Part shown: in pieces, positions 11,908-24,542 of the stretch | How positions within the stretch are numbered: position 1 is the first letter of the stretch | How the letters are laid out: the number at the start of each line of letters is the position of its first letter | Assembly: GCA_905221615.1 (NCBI GenBank) | Contig: CAJNDT010000133.1 | Coordinates: 1 to 64,000, forward strand | Reading direction: 5' to 3' | Source of the DNA: Symbiodinium sp. CCMP2592 | Lineage: Eukaryota > Sar > Dinophyceae > Suessiales > Symbiodiniaceae | Length of the DNA: 64,000 nt | Position numbers and translations under genes: made by a program | The notes under the pieces: generated by a model | The model's database searches: none | The model's input: only the letters and a program-made list of their open reading frames with translations | What the model was told of the DNA's origin: nothing

Positions 11908-13528
11908 CCTAAACCCCTAAACCCCCAGACCCTAATCTCTTACATTAAACCCCAAAACCGCGAAACCATCCTTGGCCCCGGCACCTCCTGGTCCTCTCGC
12001 GCATTCTGAAGCTGCGTGAGACCTCGCTGGGCCCCCTACAACATCATCGTATTGCCCTTGCTGCCTTTATTGTTAATGTTGCTATGATTAAGTTCTTATG
12101 GTTACTATTCTTCTTTATCATGTTTGTTGCTAACTATTGTTATGATTCTTCGCACGGGAATCTGGCACGAACAGGATTTCCGCCCCAAAGCATACCGAAA
12201 TACACACGGCACTGCGGCTGCAGCGCGATTCACTCCAAAGCTTTGGATTCCACGGCCCCGGAGGGCGGGGCCGAGCAGACTGTGACGACAATCGTGTACT
12301 GCAACATGGCGGGAGCTGTGAAGGCTGCCCACTGCGGGCGCTGAGCACCATCACTGACTAATGGCCTTGACCCGAAGCTTGGAAGCATCAAAGCTGTTAG
12401 GCTGAGGAAGCGTCCGTCCCGAACCTTCGGGATAACGAGGACGTGCACGGGGGCCTCTGTCGGGCCAAAACTGATGGATGAAAGAGGGAGGGAGGGGTTG
12501 AGCAGTTACTAGTAATGGCTCTGACAACACTATGAATAGTACTGTTATACGTATACGCTTGAGGCGAAACCTAAAACTCAAAGCCTTAGGCTCTGCCTGC
12601 GGGCTCACGTCCCTGAAGGCCAGAGCGCGGTCATCCTGCCGGAATCGGCTGGAATTGCAGTGATGATGATCACCGCTTTGATACTACTGCTTCTACCTAG
12701 TTTTACTTCCACTTCTGCTACTGACCAGCACCACTTCCGTGACTCACCGCTGCTGCTTCTGCTGCTGTTGCTTTGTTGCTAGACAATGACCATCATACTG
12801 CTCTTCGCCTTCATCACCTTGATCAGCGATGGGAGTGCAACTGCTGTTGTTGCTTTTGCACCCCCATCGCTGCTACTCAGCCAGTACAGTCTGGGTCGGA
12901 GTCATGGCAGAAATGCCGCAAGCACGATACATGTATATAGCACGTACCAGCACTAACACCAATCGAACCGCCACAGCAGTGGCAATAACAGAAAATGCAG
13001 ATCTAAAACCACAGACGCAGCATAACGAAGCAGCATAACAGCATTACCAAAGAAAACAACAACGACGACAAGCAAAGCAAGCACGACATAAGAGATCTTC
13101 TTTGTAGCCATGACTCCAGGATACCAGAGCTCCGAGGCCAAACGTAGGAGCCTGAATCGTTGGACTGGATCTATAATACTATAATATAGTTAGAGTTCTA
13201 ACTTGGAGCCCTCGGAAATACTGTTGGTAAGTAATCATTCGGTTTCCATACTCTTAAACCTAGAGCTCGACACCCCTCATCGGCAAACGCCCATGTCCTC
13301 GAACACGATTTTCGAAGGAATCTCCTCACAGATGATGGTACCCGCAACTAGGGGCTCGCAGACTCCGATGCTTGGAATGGTTTGTCAATCCACAGCCTGA
13401 GACGGCTCGCGCTTCAGCAGGCCGAGGCCTTTCGAATGATCTTGTCGAAGATCGTCTCGGGGGCTGTGTCCTTGGTCCTGCGGCACTCGACTGTCCACGT
13501 TGTTTACGCTGTCCACCTTGGGTTTTGG

Positions 13529-13529
<1 letters not shown>

Positions 13530-13567
<38 letters not shown>
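13530..13567. repeat. GA dinucleotide microsatellite
   Basis: Sixteen or more GA units run without interruption. Confidence 0.95.
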
Positions 13568-13571
<4 letters not shown>

Positions 13572-15065
13572 TAAGTGTCAGCAAGCTCCAAAAGGTGCAA
13601 GTGGGTACGTATGTACGTCTTGCCGACATTCATGTGCATGTGGGGCGATTAGTCCTACCATTATTACTGTTATCATGTTCGTTATTAGTAGTATGATTGT
13701 TGTTATCATTACCACTATCAGTTCTCAAAAAGAATGCCAGAGCGGGGCGGTCCTCCCCTCTGCAGCCTCCTTGGCGAGCTCCACCTGCTATGGGGCGCAA
13801 GCTTGCGGCTAAACACTCGGAGCTTAAATGCAGGGTTCAGGGCCTCGGGTTAAGGAGCTGAAGTTTAAAAAAATCGGGACATATGCGTTGGGGCTAGTTT
13901 TGCCTGTAACACGACTCACAGCCTGAACCTCTCACTACCCACGCGAGAACCACAAAGTCAAGACACAACAACCTTTTGGACCTGCCGGAACCCTAAGACC
14001 CTATCTGAGCAACGCCGAACTCCAGGCTCCAAAGCTTTGAAGCTAGCATCGGTAGGCAACGACACAGACCAGCCGTGGCAACAACATGTCCCCGACAAGC
14101 CGATGCCCACCTGAGCCCTCCGCCCCCACCCCAACGCTCGGAGTCTTCATCTTAATTGCTTTAACCCCTTATGCCTGAACCTACATCCCTTCTCACGGGT
14201 CCATAATCCCTGCACCTACATACAAACCTCTGAGCCCCAACACGAGAACCTTAGCATCGCACGAAGGGCATGAAGCCCCGCTCCAGTCCGGGGTCTAGAG
14301 GAGGGTGTAGGATTTAGGGTGTTCGGGCTTCGGGTTTAAGTAAAGCCTTCCGCTTTGAGTTTCCAGGAGATTAAGACTCTTTTGTTTTGGGTCTAGGTTT
14401 TCGTGGCTAGCGACTACTCACAGTAGTTATAACATCAAGCGTGAGAGGTCTAGAGCCCACGATTTCATTGCATCACATGTAACGCGCTTTGAATCTCTAA
14501 CGACACAGAACCTCGGAGCCCAAGCGAGGGCATCGCAGCTCGGGCTTTCGACGAACCGACCCAGGTTGCAACAAGCGTAATTACATCAAAACTTTGGCAG
14601 TTCTTGGGGTTTCGGTTTTTGGAGTCTCACCAGGATTTGCGGAACAATCCTAACCTCCACTAAAAAGTGCCCTCTCTAGCCTGCGCACGAACCACCGTGA
14701 CATGCGCACCTCGTCCTTGGCACAGGCGTCCCCACCACCTGGCTCCGGACAAGGACATTGGCCGCTTAGGGGCTTGTAGGGTTTTGCCTGCCTAACTTGG
14801 TCTGCGGGGCTCACCCAAGTAAAGAGGACAGGGACGATGGACAAATCATGGACACTTAAACTGAACTTCAGATCTCCCGTAGCTACTTCAACATAGCTAT
14901 GGGGGTGTTGCTTCGGTCTTGGTGCTTGGGCCTGTATTGAGTTTAAGTTTGGGACTAGCAGAACAACATCCTTATGGCTGGAGCTTGTTCGTAGGATGGT
15001 GAAACTACATGAACTTACATCGAGCATGGTCTTCAGCTCATGCATCCCAAGGAAGTTGCTAAATC

Positions 15066-15212
15066 CCAAACCCTAAACCCTAAACTCTGAAACCCTAAAA
15101 CCTAAAACCCTGAGCCCTAAACCCTAAAACCCGAAACCCTAAGCTCTAAACCCTAAAACCCGAAACCCTAAGCTCTAAACCGTAAAACCCGAAACCCTAA
15201 GCTCTAAGTCTC
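15066..15212. repeat. Degenerate telomere-like minisatellite
   Basis: CCCTAAACCC units grade into three tandem copies of a 29-31-bp higher-order unit made of CCCTAAAACCCGAAA plus CCCTAAGCTCTAAA. This shows local amplification of mutated heptamers. Confidence 0.8.
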
Positions 15213-15302
15213 CGGCTCATTGCACCGAGCCGGGGGAAGTCGCTTCCCAGCTACGCGCTCTGCTCTCGAACCGAAACGTCCGAACCACCGCTACTTGTAC
15301 TT

Positions 15303-15531
15303 GGAGGTTCATGGGATCCAGGGTTTAGGGTTTAGGGTTAGTTGGGGATCTATAGGCACAGTAATTATAAATATTAATACAGTAACCATGGGAGGTTCAT
15401 GGGATTTATTTGGGGATATGTAGGTAATTATAAATATAACCATTACCACCATGGTCCAAAAGGAGGTTCATGGGATTTAATTGGGGATATAGGTAACTGT
15501 AAGTATGGTTACCATGGTCCTTTAGGAAAAT
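15303..15531. repeat. 70-90-bp tandem repeat, three units
   Basis: Units start at about 15303, 15391 and 15462 with GGAGGTTCATGGGAT. They continue through TTGGGGATAT, AATTATAAATAT and ACCATGGTCC-like segments. The starting phrase resembles the family B end GGAGGATCATGGGA, so the array may derive from a family B element. Confidence 0.7.
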
Positions 15532-18097
15532 CTGTACCAAATGCACACATCTTGAATACGTACTCAGTGGCAAGCACAAGTGGGGGAGGTTGAGACGAAG
15601 GCATATCGTTCGTAGTCACGGCAAGATGCGCAAGCAGTTCCGAGAAAAGTTTCTATACTTGGCCCCCAGTTCTGGACCAGAACTTCAGCAGCAGCAAGAT
15701 TGGGAACGAGCATCCATAGCGATGTCAACATGCTCAGCGACACACATAAAGATAGGGCTTGTTGTGGCAATGCCGATGATAGCGGCTCATGGTGCCGTTG
15801 GCAGAAGCAGCATTATACGTCGCCATCGTGCTGGTTGCACTGCCGCTGTTGTTGCGGTGGTTTGTTGGATGCGGTCGCCGTCGTGATGCAGGTGGCAAAG
15901 GAGCACCAAGGGCAGCAGAGGGACTGGAACGGCTGCATTATGGCTTGCTCTGATGCTAAGCCATGCAAGGCTTACCGGTGCTTAAAGAAGAGTCAGTGAA
16001 GGAAGGAATACAAGAACTACTACAAGGGATCATAGGGGTACTACTATGGGGATCCACTCTCCCGCTCTCCCTTCAGCACCAGTAAGAGAAGGAACGCGTC
16101 GCACTTTGGAAACTACTTTGGCATGTCTGCAGCCGGCAGCCGGGTGTTCATGCGCAGTTGATAAGAATTAGAATAGCAAATGATCGTAAACAAATAGCCA
16201 TCGCCATCATCATCATCATCATGATAACAAAATAGTAACAGTAATGCGAAGAAAAGTATGAATATGTTTGGCTCGTCAAACGATCATGTTGTCCGTGGCA
16301 CTCCCCGGCCCTGGCCTATCTTGCGTTCGTACACCCCTTCACACCCCATGAAACAAACCTTCCACATCATGATGACTATCAATTTCTAGCACTGCTACTA
16401 TCACTATCACGGTTATCATTACGATTACTGTTAGAAACCACTAAACTATACCTATTACTATTACTATCCATTCTTATTGAAATATCCAGCGGATCTTTCC
16501 CGAAACCTGCCAAAGGCCACCTGATGCACACCTGGCCACCGTCATCGAAGCCTGAGGGAAGCATGTCTCCCGGGAAGGGGCACCCGTCTATTGCTCAAAG
16601 CAAAAGAAGTGCTACCGTTCCTACCATGATCAGTACCCAAGCAATAGTAAGGATCCTGATTGAAGCACCGGACCTTCGCCGACGTGTCTAGAGACGTGCC
16701 GACAAGAATGGGCGCCGATATGACTTGAGAGGGGCGCTCCTGTCTCAAATGAAGCTTTGAGATTTGGGGTTTACGGTGTTTAGCATTACGGCAGACGATT
16801 CAGTGTGCACCAACCAAGCTGTATGCCACGATCGAAAAGAAGAGGGGGGACTATCCTGGAATACCCCGGAACACGACGTCGGTGGCGATGAGTTTGCACC
16901 GAGTCCCCACAACACGGTGGGGTTCTGCAGTACCCACTATGCCCTTTGCCCATTTCAGGCCAAACCCTGCCCTAAGAGACGATAGCTTGGGCCTCAAAAC
17001 GCTTCACCCTACATAAGGGTAGTTGAACTCCAAGGCCCATCATAGACTTCTACACCACTGAGTCCCGAAGCCCTTACAAGAACTCGTGAACCCTAAACCC
17101 TAAGCCCAGCGGAACCAAGTACGTCAGCAAACATAAAGAAACGTGGCAACGGTATATTCTGCCAAGGTCAACCCTAAATTCCAAAGCACTAGACCCTCAA
17201 CCTAGTCAACGCCCTGCACCCCAGAAAACCACAACCTCCAAACCCTAAACGTCCAAATAACCCTAGAAGCAGTGGGTACCCAAACCGCTTTGCTAAAGTT
17301 TGAATCCGCAACAAGAGCCCTTATGACACCCCTTCATCAAGCACGAGAACCCCTGTAAACCTCTCCCTCAAAGCCACATCTCAAGCCCAGATGCTGCGGA
17401 GATGCGCGGCAACAGCGAGGATCCTGTCCACCTGAAAAAGCGGGGTCTAGAGGATTTAGGCTTTTAGGATTCGAGGCTTTAGGGTAGGTCGAAACGAGTT
17501 CAGAGAGGTGCCCAGTATTGTGTATAGTCAGCTTTCTTCCAGACCTTTTGACCTTCCCTATGACTTAGCTTGGAAGATTTTTGAACCATGTTTTCCTGGC
17601 CTTCTTGTGACACAAGGATCCCAACTACCGCTTGCTTATATTCACAGAAACTTTTCATTCTCGGAAGCTCCAATATGAGAGCTCGCCCGGCTACTATCTC
17701 GACTCTATTAGGGAGTATAAGGTCTTCTCCACAAGTCGAGGCTTTTATGGCAGACCCGAAACCCTTCAAAAACCCCAGACTCTGAACCTTGTACTCTAAT
17801 CCCATAGCTTTTAGGATGTGGGTGCCTTGTGCTGCTGAATGCTTTGAGGGTTCTTTAGGTGCCCACTTCACCGAAAGCGACCGACGGAGGCAGCGATCAG
17901 GTGGTGTAGGGTCCTGAATGATTAAAATCTGGCTTGGGGTTCGAAGCCCCAAACCCCTAAAACATAAACCCTAAAGTAAGCCCTTAAAACCCGGGCCGTC
18001 TTCTCGCTTGCACCCTAAACCGACAGGCTCTGCTTCTCAGGCGGAGACAAGTAGCCGGCGGTGGTGAAGGGGGCCAGGACCTGGTGGTTTCGTATAT

Positions 18098-18165
18098 TTA
18101 GGGTTTAGGGTTCAGGGCTATTTAGGTTATTTAGGGATTAGGGCTTAGGGTTTAGGGCCAGGGTC
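18098..18165. repeat. Telomere-like TTTAGGG patch
   Basis: About seven degenerate TTTAGGG-like units (GTTTAGGGTTCAGGG, TTTAGGTTATTTAGGG and similar). Confidence 0.75.
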
Positions 18166-19872
18166 AAGATCCTGTCCAGCAGCCCTCCTTTCATATGAAC
18201 CTCAGTACACGGTAAGAGGCCGTTTAAAAAGAAGTTGAATGGAAGACATGGAGGCTCCGAGTTGTGGCTAGATTGCGGCTACAGTTCGTCTTCAAGACCC
18301 ATGGCTTGCCGACGGTCCCCTCATCTAGATTGCAGTTCAGGGCGAACGTGACATTGAAAGCCATCCCTTGCAATGCTCCCGTAGAACAGGGCGCCCGCCA
18401 GTCTTCTCCAACCACCCAGTGCAAGGTTGACACGTGTGCCAAACACGTTCTGGCACCAGTCATCACACCATTGCCACCACAGCTACCAGCAGCTGCCCTC
18501 CCCACAGCACTGATCGCAGGAGTAGGAGTAGTGAGTAGTGCGTAGGAGTAGGAGTCGTGCTCTTTGTCGTCGCAGTGGCAGAGATATGGCAGTTGTAGCA
18601 AGAAGAAATCACCGTTGTTAAGAAGTAGTACAGATCAGAAAACCAGTGATGATAGAAGTTAAAACAGCGGAGCCAATAAACAACTATCATGCCTTTATCA
18701 GGGCGTTGAGCCAGGCGGCCAAGGAAGGCACCACGGCTCGAGCTAGAACCTGGCATTGCCCACAAGATGTTTTCAAGGCAAGCCTGGGTTCCGAACACGC
18801 ATCCCAGAAGGCTAGGCCTCAACACCACACGGTTACTGCTACTGTTATTGTTTTTTATTACTATTGTTATTACCACTATTATTATTCATATATGGTTATA
18901 ATGATCACGAATATAGCTTGAAACCCCAACCCGAGACGATGAGCCTCCCGAAGCCTGTACCCTGAGCCTCCTTAGCCTCCGAAATCCCACTTGACAAGCA
19001 TCTCGCTGTGACTGCTGTGGTCTCTATACCAGCAGTAGCAGCATTTGTCTCTATTAGCAATATGCTGCTTTCATTCCTTCTGACTTCTGCTTTTTCGAGT
19101 GGTGGTGGTGTTGGAGGTGCTCGGAGCAACAGCAGCAGCAGTCGTCGTCGTTGCCAGTAGCAGGCGGCGGGAGAGGCGTTGAGGGCGGGATGCAATGGCA
19201 TGGACGCGAGTGTTGCTCCAGCTAGTGGGACCGGAACCTGGCATCGCTCAGGCCATCAAGTCTGTAAAAGCTGGGATATCGGTCAAGGGTTTAGGGTTTA
19301 CATATACGGGACTGAAACCTACACCCTGAGCTCCAAATCTCATTGTCCGAGCCAGGACGGGAGTGCCTGAATGCGCCTGGCTGCAAGGCACAATTGAAAA
19401 GCAGTGCTTACTACTTGCCACTTCTGAAGGTCTAGTGCAGCAATTTGAACACCTGGCGATCTCTGAATAGTGACGTGTAATTAGATGGACTAAACGGATG
19501 CACTTACCACGCATGTGGCTACACCGGAAGAGGAAGGTTTGCAGCCTGTTGTCTCATTGCTGGGACACCGCACCAATGCCCATGGCCGGTCATGATTTTC
19601 CGCATCATCCAAGTCGGTCCGACCGCGAAACTCCGACATCTTGGAGGCACTCAGTGCTAAGACACGTGGGTGCGTCGCAAATCACTGCGCAAAACATGGT
19701 ACACATTCCCCTGAATTCTTCGTCCACAAGCTTCAGACCCCGGAATTGAAACGCCCCCTTGCCAAAGGCTCCTTCGAGCCCAGTTTTTAAATCACTGCAG
19801 AGAGTGCTCTATCTCAGCTTACCACGAACGTCACCGAGGAACTCTGCCCTGGGCGACATAAAGCTTCTAAAT

Positions 19873-19977
19873 TTATAGGGGCCTTAATACTTAGGAATAT
19901 AGGGTTTTGGGGCCCATTATACTATGGCTCTTGTACGAAACCACCAGAATTTAATAGGTAATTGAGGCCCCTATATT
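19873..19977. mobile_element. MITE family A, copy
   Basis: The ends TTATAGGGGCCTTAATACTTA and TAATTGAGGCCCCTATATTG are inverted copies. The core ATAGGGTTTTGGGGCCCATT followed by ATACTAT matches the family exactly. Confidence 0.75.
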
Positions 19978-20192
19978 GGTGTGTGACTCGACAATGATCT
20001 CGCAGAGGGGCGTGAACCATGGCCTCTGCTCACCCAGCCACATAGTAGGAGTAGTCATGAATACTAATCAGCTCCGGCGTCACGTGGATTCGAGCTTTGG
20101 CAGACGCCACAGAGGAGATATCTTTCCAGTCCTCACAGGCTCACAGCTCTTGAAGACTTAGGGTCAAACAAGGCCAGGTTTCAAAAGCAATC

Positions 20193-20302
20193 TACTTTAG
20201 GGGCCTTAATAATGAATTACCTACATTACCGGGGGCTCTTTATTCTTATTGAACTACAGCTTACACCAAAAGCCTATTCTACTACTATTTAGGCCTCTAC
20301 AT
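20193..20302. mobile_element. Diverged MITE family A copy at a gene end
   Basis: The left end CTTTAGGGGCCTTAATAATG and right end CTATTTAGGCCTCTAC resemble family A termini, but the central part is diverged (AAAGCCTATTCTA survives). The right end overlaps the stop codon of the minus-strand reading frame that begins at 20286. Confidence 0.4.
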
Positions 20303-21027
20303 CTGCATCCTCAACCCAGCAATAAAGCAAGAAGCCCCCGAAGATCCAAGAGTCATACTCGGCGCTCTTTTCACAGACGAAGGTGTCGGCGCCGTCCGCA
20401 GGTTCCGCGGTGGCCCCGTTAACATCCCAGCGCTTGCCTCCATTGAACTCACTATCGAAGAGAGCCCCAATGATGAAGCGAGCCAAGTTGGCCGTTTCCA
20501 ACTTACCGTCAGCATACTCAACCAGGGCTCGGTGCATTCCCTTGAGCTGCAAGAGGTTAAAAGCCTCCAGCTTCCTTTTGTCGTCGTACCTGGAGCTCCG
20601 CACCGCTCTTGGCAACACCCTGCTGCCTTCCAATTGGCGGGCAGGAGCACCTCGTGCAGGACTTGGGCCACTGCCGGGCTTGGTTGAGCTCATGCTCGTT
20701 CTGCCAGAGGGTGCCGCTGCGCAGATTGGTTTAGGTGCCTTGTCGGCGGTTCTGATTCCCGCTTGCAAATGGCGCGAGCCGCTGGTGGGCCTGGTTGAGC
20801 TCGGGCTCGTCTTGCCAGTGGGCGGTGGCGCGCCGAGAAGCCTATTGGATGCCTTCCCAGCTCCAGTCGCCACTTGTGAACGACTTGGACCACTGGCCCT
20901 GAGCATGGCTGAGCTCTGCTTTGCACCGGCCTCGCTGGCCGGCACCGGGCTGGCGGCTTCGTTTGCTGGTGTCTCCATCAGGAAACTGGCTTGAGCCAAA
21001 CTCTGGCCTCCGAAAACCGAGCTTCAC
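20286..21027 (-). CDS. Ser/Pro-rich protein with C-terminal domain, partial (exon or frameshifted gene)
   Basis: The open frame runs about 245 codons and has no internal ATG start at its upstream edge, so it is probably an exon or a broken gene. The N-terminal half is rich in Ser, Pro, Ala and Gly and repeats a 40-residue block twice (PTGKTSPSSTRPTSGSR, then PSGRTSMSSTKPGSG). The C-terminal 100 residues look globular: KLEAFNLLQLKGMHRALVEY, then LETANLARFIIGALFDSEF, then an acidic aromatic tail ending CWVEDADVEA. No family is recognised. Another minus-strand frame just upstream (about 21190-20980) is also Ser-rich (SSGSSMSSVRS, INLSSSSMVP) and overlaps this one by about 50 bp, as if a single-base shift had split one gene. 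The last codons and stop fall in a sequence resembling a family A MITE end. The opposite strand is open but looks like a shadow. Confidence 0.45.
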
Positions 21028-21192
21028 CGTCCTTGATCATAGGAACCATGCTTGAGCTGCTCAGGTTGATCGTGGTTTCCTGGTCTCTTCTACTACCTCC
21101 TATGGTCCAACTGCGCACACTGCTCATGCTCGAGCCACTGCTCTTGACCTGGCTCGTCGCGTGGAAAAAGAGCCCGGGCCTGCAAAAAAGGT
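21028..21192 (-). pseudogene. Ser-rich upstream segment in a different frame
   Basis: On the minus strand this frame gives FFHATSQVKSSGSSMSSVRS, then WTIGGSRRDQETTINLSSSS, then MVPMIKDGEARFS. It then runs into a stop inside the next frame. Its Ser-rich SSxxSS style matches the protein at 20286-21027. There is no room for an intron between the two frames, so a frameshift in the gene or in the assembly is the simplest reading. It could equally be chance. Confidence 0.3.
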
Positions 21193-21259
21193 TAGAATAA
21201 GTCTTTGGGGATCCACTGTAGCGTAATTGTAGAGGGTTTTGGTGTACATGATGGTACAA

Positions 21260-22600
21260 CCGTGCAAAATTTGGTAGTGTCTACAAGGGGATGCTATGCT
21301 ATTGCTAAACCTGTCCGGAACCGGCCTCATCTCCGCGCCCGTCCTGCCCGAGGTCTTGCTACTGATGCAGGGACCTACTCGGGCTGTTCTTCCATGCTTT
21401 CGAGCTTGAGCCAGTCTTGAAGGGCATTCTTGATAGATGTGCGAATCAAAGACTCCGAAGATCTACAACCTGAATCCTTCAATCCATAGAGCCACAAACG
21501 AACGGACAATTTATACATCAGGTCTCCATTGAGCTTGCCTGCCAGATAAACTTAAGTACTCATCTATGATACTACCACTAGAACATAAACTAAGCACATG
21601 GGGGCCTGCACACTCCGAACTCCTGCATTTGCAACGAAGCGCTGAGCTTGGGTGCGCGGCCTACCTCTATAATCGATTGCCACACAGACACAGATCTATA
21701 CATCTCATCTATATGTGTGTATATGTATACATTTACAGATAACAATACTACTTGCTAATAAACAATAATAGTAGCAAGAATAATGATAAAACGCCTAACC
21801 GGAGCTCTTCCCTGGTACAAACCCTGATCGGGAGAAAGATACAGAGACAAAGACCGAGAGGGAGAGGGAGAGAGAAATAGCGGGAGAGAGAGAGAGAGAG
21901 AGCGCGACAGGGAGAGGGAGGCAAATGGAGACACATACAAACAGAGACCGACCGACCAGCCAACCAACATACATACAATCAAGCAGACCAGAGGAGAGCG
22001 GGAGAGAGAGGGAGGGACAGAAGGAAAAGCGCAGCGTGGCAAGAACAGTATGCTGAAGTTACAGGTACAGCCCAACATAGCATAGCGGGCGTAGTGCGAA
22101 CACATCGACAGCAATGCCGCGCCTCCTGCTGGGCATGGAGCACCGGGAGGGACAGCACTTCCGGACTTGAACCCCGATCTCAGCTCTGAAGGCCCTCTAC
22201 GTCTCGAAGTGACCATGGAAGATACCGTCTCTATGTGATCCGCATCCCGCGTCTAAGTTGTACCGAAAGATCTGCGTATGTTGAGCCAGCTCCGAGCCAA
22301 TGTAGGAGAATCGAATGCTCCAGCTGTGAACGGTTTGCAGTGTAGGATACCTACATATCCGGAATCAGGGCGCTGAAGAACAAGGATCTCCCTCCACAGG
22401 CTGATGCTGCATAGCAAAATCCTCTCTGCTTGCACCGTGGAGTACCATAGAGGCCAAAGCAGATGATCCCCCGACGATGGCATTGTTATGCCGACAGTTG
22501 ATCCTCTGGGAGTGAAATGCCTGATAAATAAAATTTCCGGCAGACTGAATCCAAAACTGGCTGAAGAAGGCCTTCCGAAACAGTGCCTCAACAATTTCAT
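21260..22600. other. Non-coding stretch with GA-rich tract
   Basis: No gene is seen. A GA/GGGA-rich block occupies about 21856-21925 and 21990-22025. The arginine- and serine-type frames through it are artefacts. Confidence 0.55.
21856..21925. repeat. GA-rich purine tract
   Basis: GAGAGGGAGA-type units with a pure GA run at about 21888-21903. Confidence 0.85.
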
Positions 22601-22607
22601 GGGAAGC

Positions 22608-22823
22608 CTAAGGAATAGTACTGATGGCTTCCATATTACTTCCTTCTACAAATCCCCTGTACCATTCAAGTTCCCGTCTTTGTCTTTGCAACTTGCATTC
22701 AACAAGTTCTTTGATCCGTGACTTCTGAAGCACTTGCTGCCGAAACTGTACTGCCTTATATACAATCGTCAGAAGGATGCCTGTAAATAAACCTGCAACT
22801 TGCCCTGGGTCCACAAGCAAGGT
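22608..22823 (-). CDS. Candidate exon: membrane segment with basic helical tail
   Basis: The minus-strand frame of 71 codons opens immediately after GTAG (a possible acceptor) and ends at a stop. It encodes one hydrophobic stretch suited to a membrane helix (VAGLFTGILLTIVYKAV), followed by a long charged helix (QQVLQKSRIKELVECKLQRQ, then RRELEWYRGFVEGSN). This order, membrane helix then basic amphipathic helix, is unlike random translation. No upstream exon with matching style was found and no family is recognised. Confidence 0.3.
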   Translation of the reverse strand, partial: TLLVDPGQVAGLFTGILLTIVYKAVQFRQQVLQKSRIKELVECKLQRQRRELEWYRGFVEGSNMEAISTIP

Positions 22824-24542
22824 CTACCACATCCGTCTGGCCTGAACTTTGGGCCTAACTATCTTTCTGTCTCTCGCCTTGCCTTCGGCCGTCAATCCAT
22901 CTGCCTCCCTTTCTCTGTCATGTAACATGTACAACACACATACTCGAAGAAGCATTGAACATAGACCATTCAAGGTATACCGACACACGGCCTCCAGCCA
23001 CAATAGCCGAAGCCTTGTACAGCTGATAGCCCTGCACTACAAGTAGTAGAAGACAATTGTTCACTGGATGGCTCTAGTGGCACTGTTACACATCAGAACC
23101 GTGCCTTCTACGTTGACCGCCTCGTTCAGCCCAAAACGGAACTACTATGTCTAAACTCCTGACCCATCCGAAAACCCTGGGTGCGAAGGCGTTTTGGCGC
23201 CAACTTGCCGAGTGCATGTCATTGCGAGCCGCTCACCCCTGGTCTCTGTGGAGCCGTGGTAATGCCATACTTGCAGTCGTGCAGCACATAGTGTTTGAAT
23301 GCTTGGGGTTGGGGCTTCTAAAGTTTGATGGGCTTTAATCACCAGCAGCTGTACTTGCAGCCGTAGAGAAGTTAACGGCTTTAACAATACGGTTGACGGT
23401 TTAGACGTATAGCCCGAAACCACACTTGCAGTAAAAGGGTTTAGCGCTTAGACGTTGGAGGTTGGGGGTTCCGATAGCCTTGTAGCAGGTCAGGAACATA
23501 ACAAACCTTCGCCGCAAAATGCTGGTAGGCAAAAGACGAAGAAGCCACTCGTGACGTGACCAAAAGTATGGTTTCCGAGATCCCCACCTGAATTGATAAA
23601 CCTCGCGCCTACAGACAAACCTACACCGTAGATGCAAAAGAAATCTCGCCGAAGTGATGGCCCAGCCATCCGTTCAGCCAACATGCCAACTTAGTTCATC
23701 TCGGGCTATCGTGGACCCATGTGTGGCTGTACGCGTAAGGTACCCTTCAAAGGCCTGTCAGTGAGCCCCTCACCCATAACATATCGAGATCTCTCTCATG
23801 TCCCAGATTTCTCGTCTATCCAAAACCGCAAAAAAACACTAGAAAATCACAGAAGGCCACACAGAGCTCAGGAAGTGTCAAGACCAAACTGTGGTTCCCG
23901 AGTGCACGGTCATTGCGTGCGCCTTTTGCGCTCCTCGTCATAAGCCATTCACCGGACCAGCTTCCGCGGCTCAGTCGGCGGCCTAAGGCCCTTCAGAACA
24001 TCCGATGACCTCTTAGTACAGAACCTGACTAGCAGGGCCCTTCTTCGCAAGACCTCTAAGCAAAGAACCCTTAGTATTGAAAACCCTCAAGCAGGAAGGC
24101 CCGGAAACTGGACGCGACTTTCGACCTTCTCTTGGCCGTTGGCGAGAGGATTCCTTTGGCTTCGGCTGCCCTCGGCCCTCAATGTAGCCTTTCTTTTTCC
24201 GTTTTGTGGTACATAGGTACAGATGAGAGCTTCTCGAGCTTCAAGGGGTCTAAGGGGTCAGGGGTTTCGGATTTGGGGATGAAAGACCTACGGCTTGGGG
24301 ATTGGTGGGGTTTCGGAGTTCAATGTCCATTGGGTCTTAGGGGTTTGGGCCTTGGGCGTTACCGCTTCGCAGTGCCTGGGAGTTTCAGTGTTGTGGGTGA
24401 TCCAGTCTGGCATGGTGACACAGGGCAGCCAAATCAAAGGTATCCTCCCTTATCGTGCGGACCTCCTAGAACCTGAATTGTGTGGCAGGATCTCCACACG
24501 GCGGAACCGGGAGAGAAATGGCTCTATGCTACCCTCACATGC

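Larger units (their letters stand above)
10140..20190. other. Long non-coding stretch
   Basis: No gene is recognised in about 10 kb. It contains two family A copies (11798, 19873), a GA microsatellite, decayed heptamer arrays (notably 15066-15212 and 18098-18165) and a tandem repeat at 15303. Frames of 130-150 codons on the minus strand at 14650-15069 and 17500-17952 have no recognisable feature and were not called. Confidence 0.5.

Noticed and set aside
14650..15069. 139-codon minus-strand frame
   Set aside because: No motif, no membrane segment, no exon neighbours, and it starts at the edge of a telomere-like array. It may be an exon but the sequence alone does not support it.
17500..17952. 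150-codon minus-strand frame
   Set aside because: Open but featureless, flanked by decayed heptamer arrays. Its length is within chance expectation for a 64-kb window.
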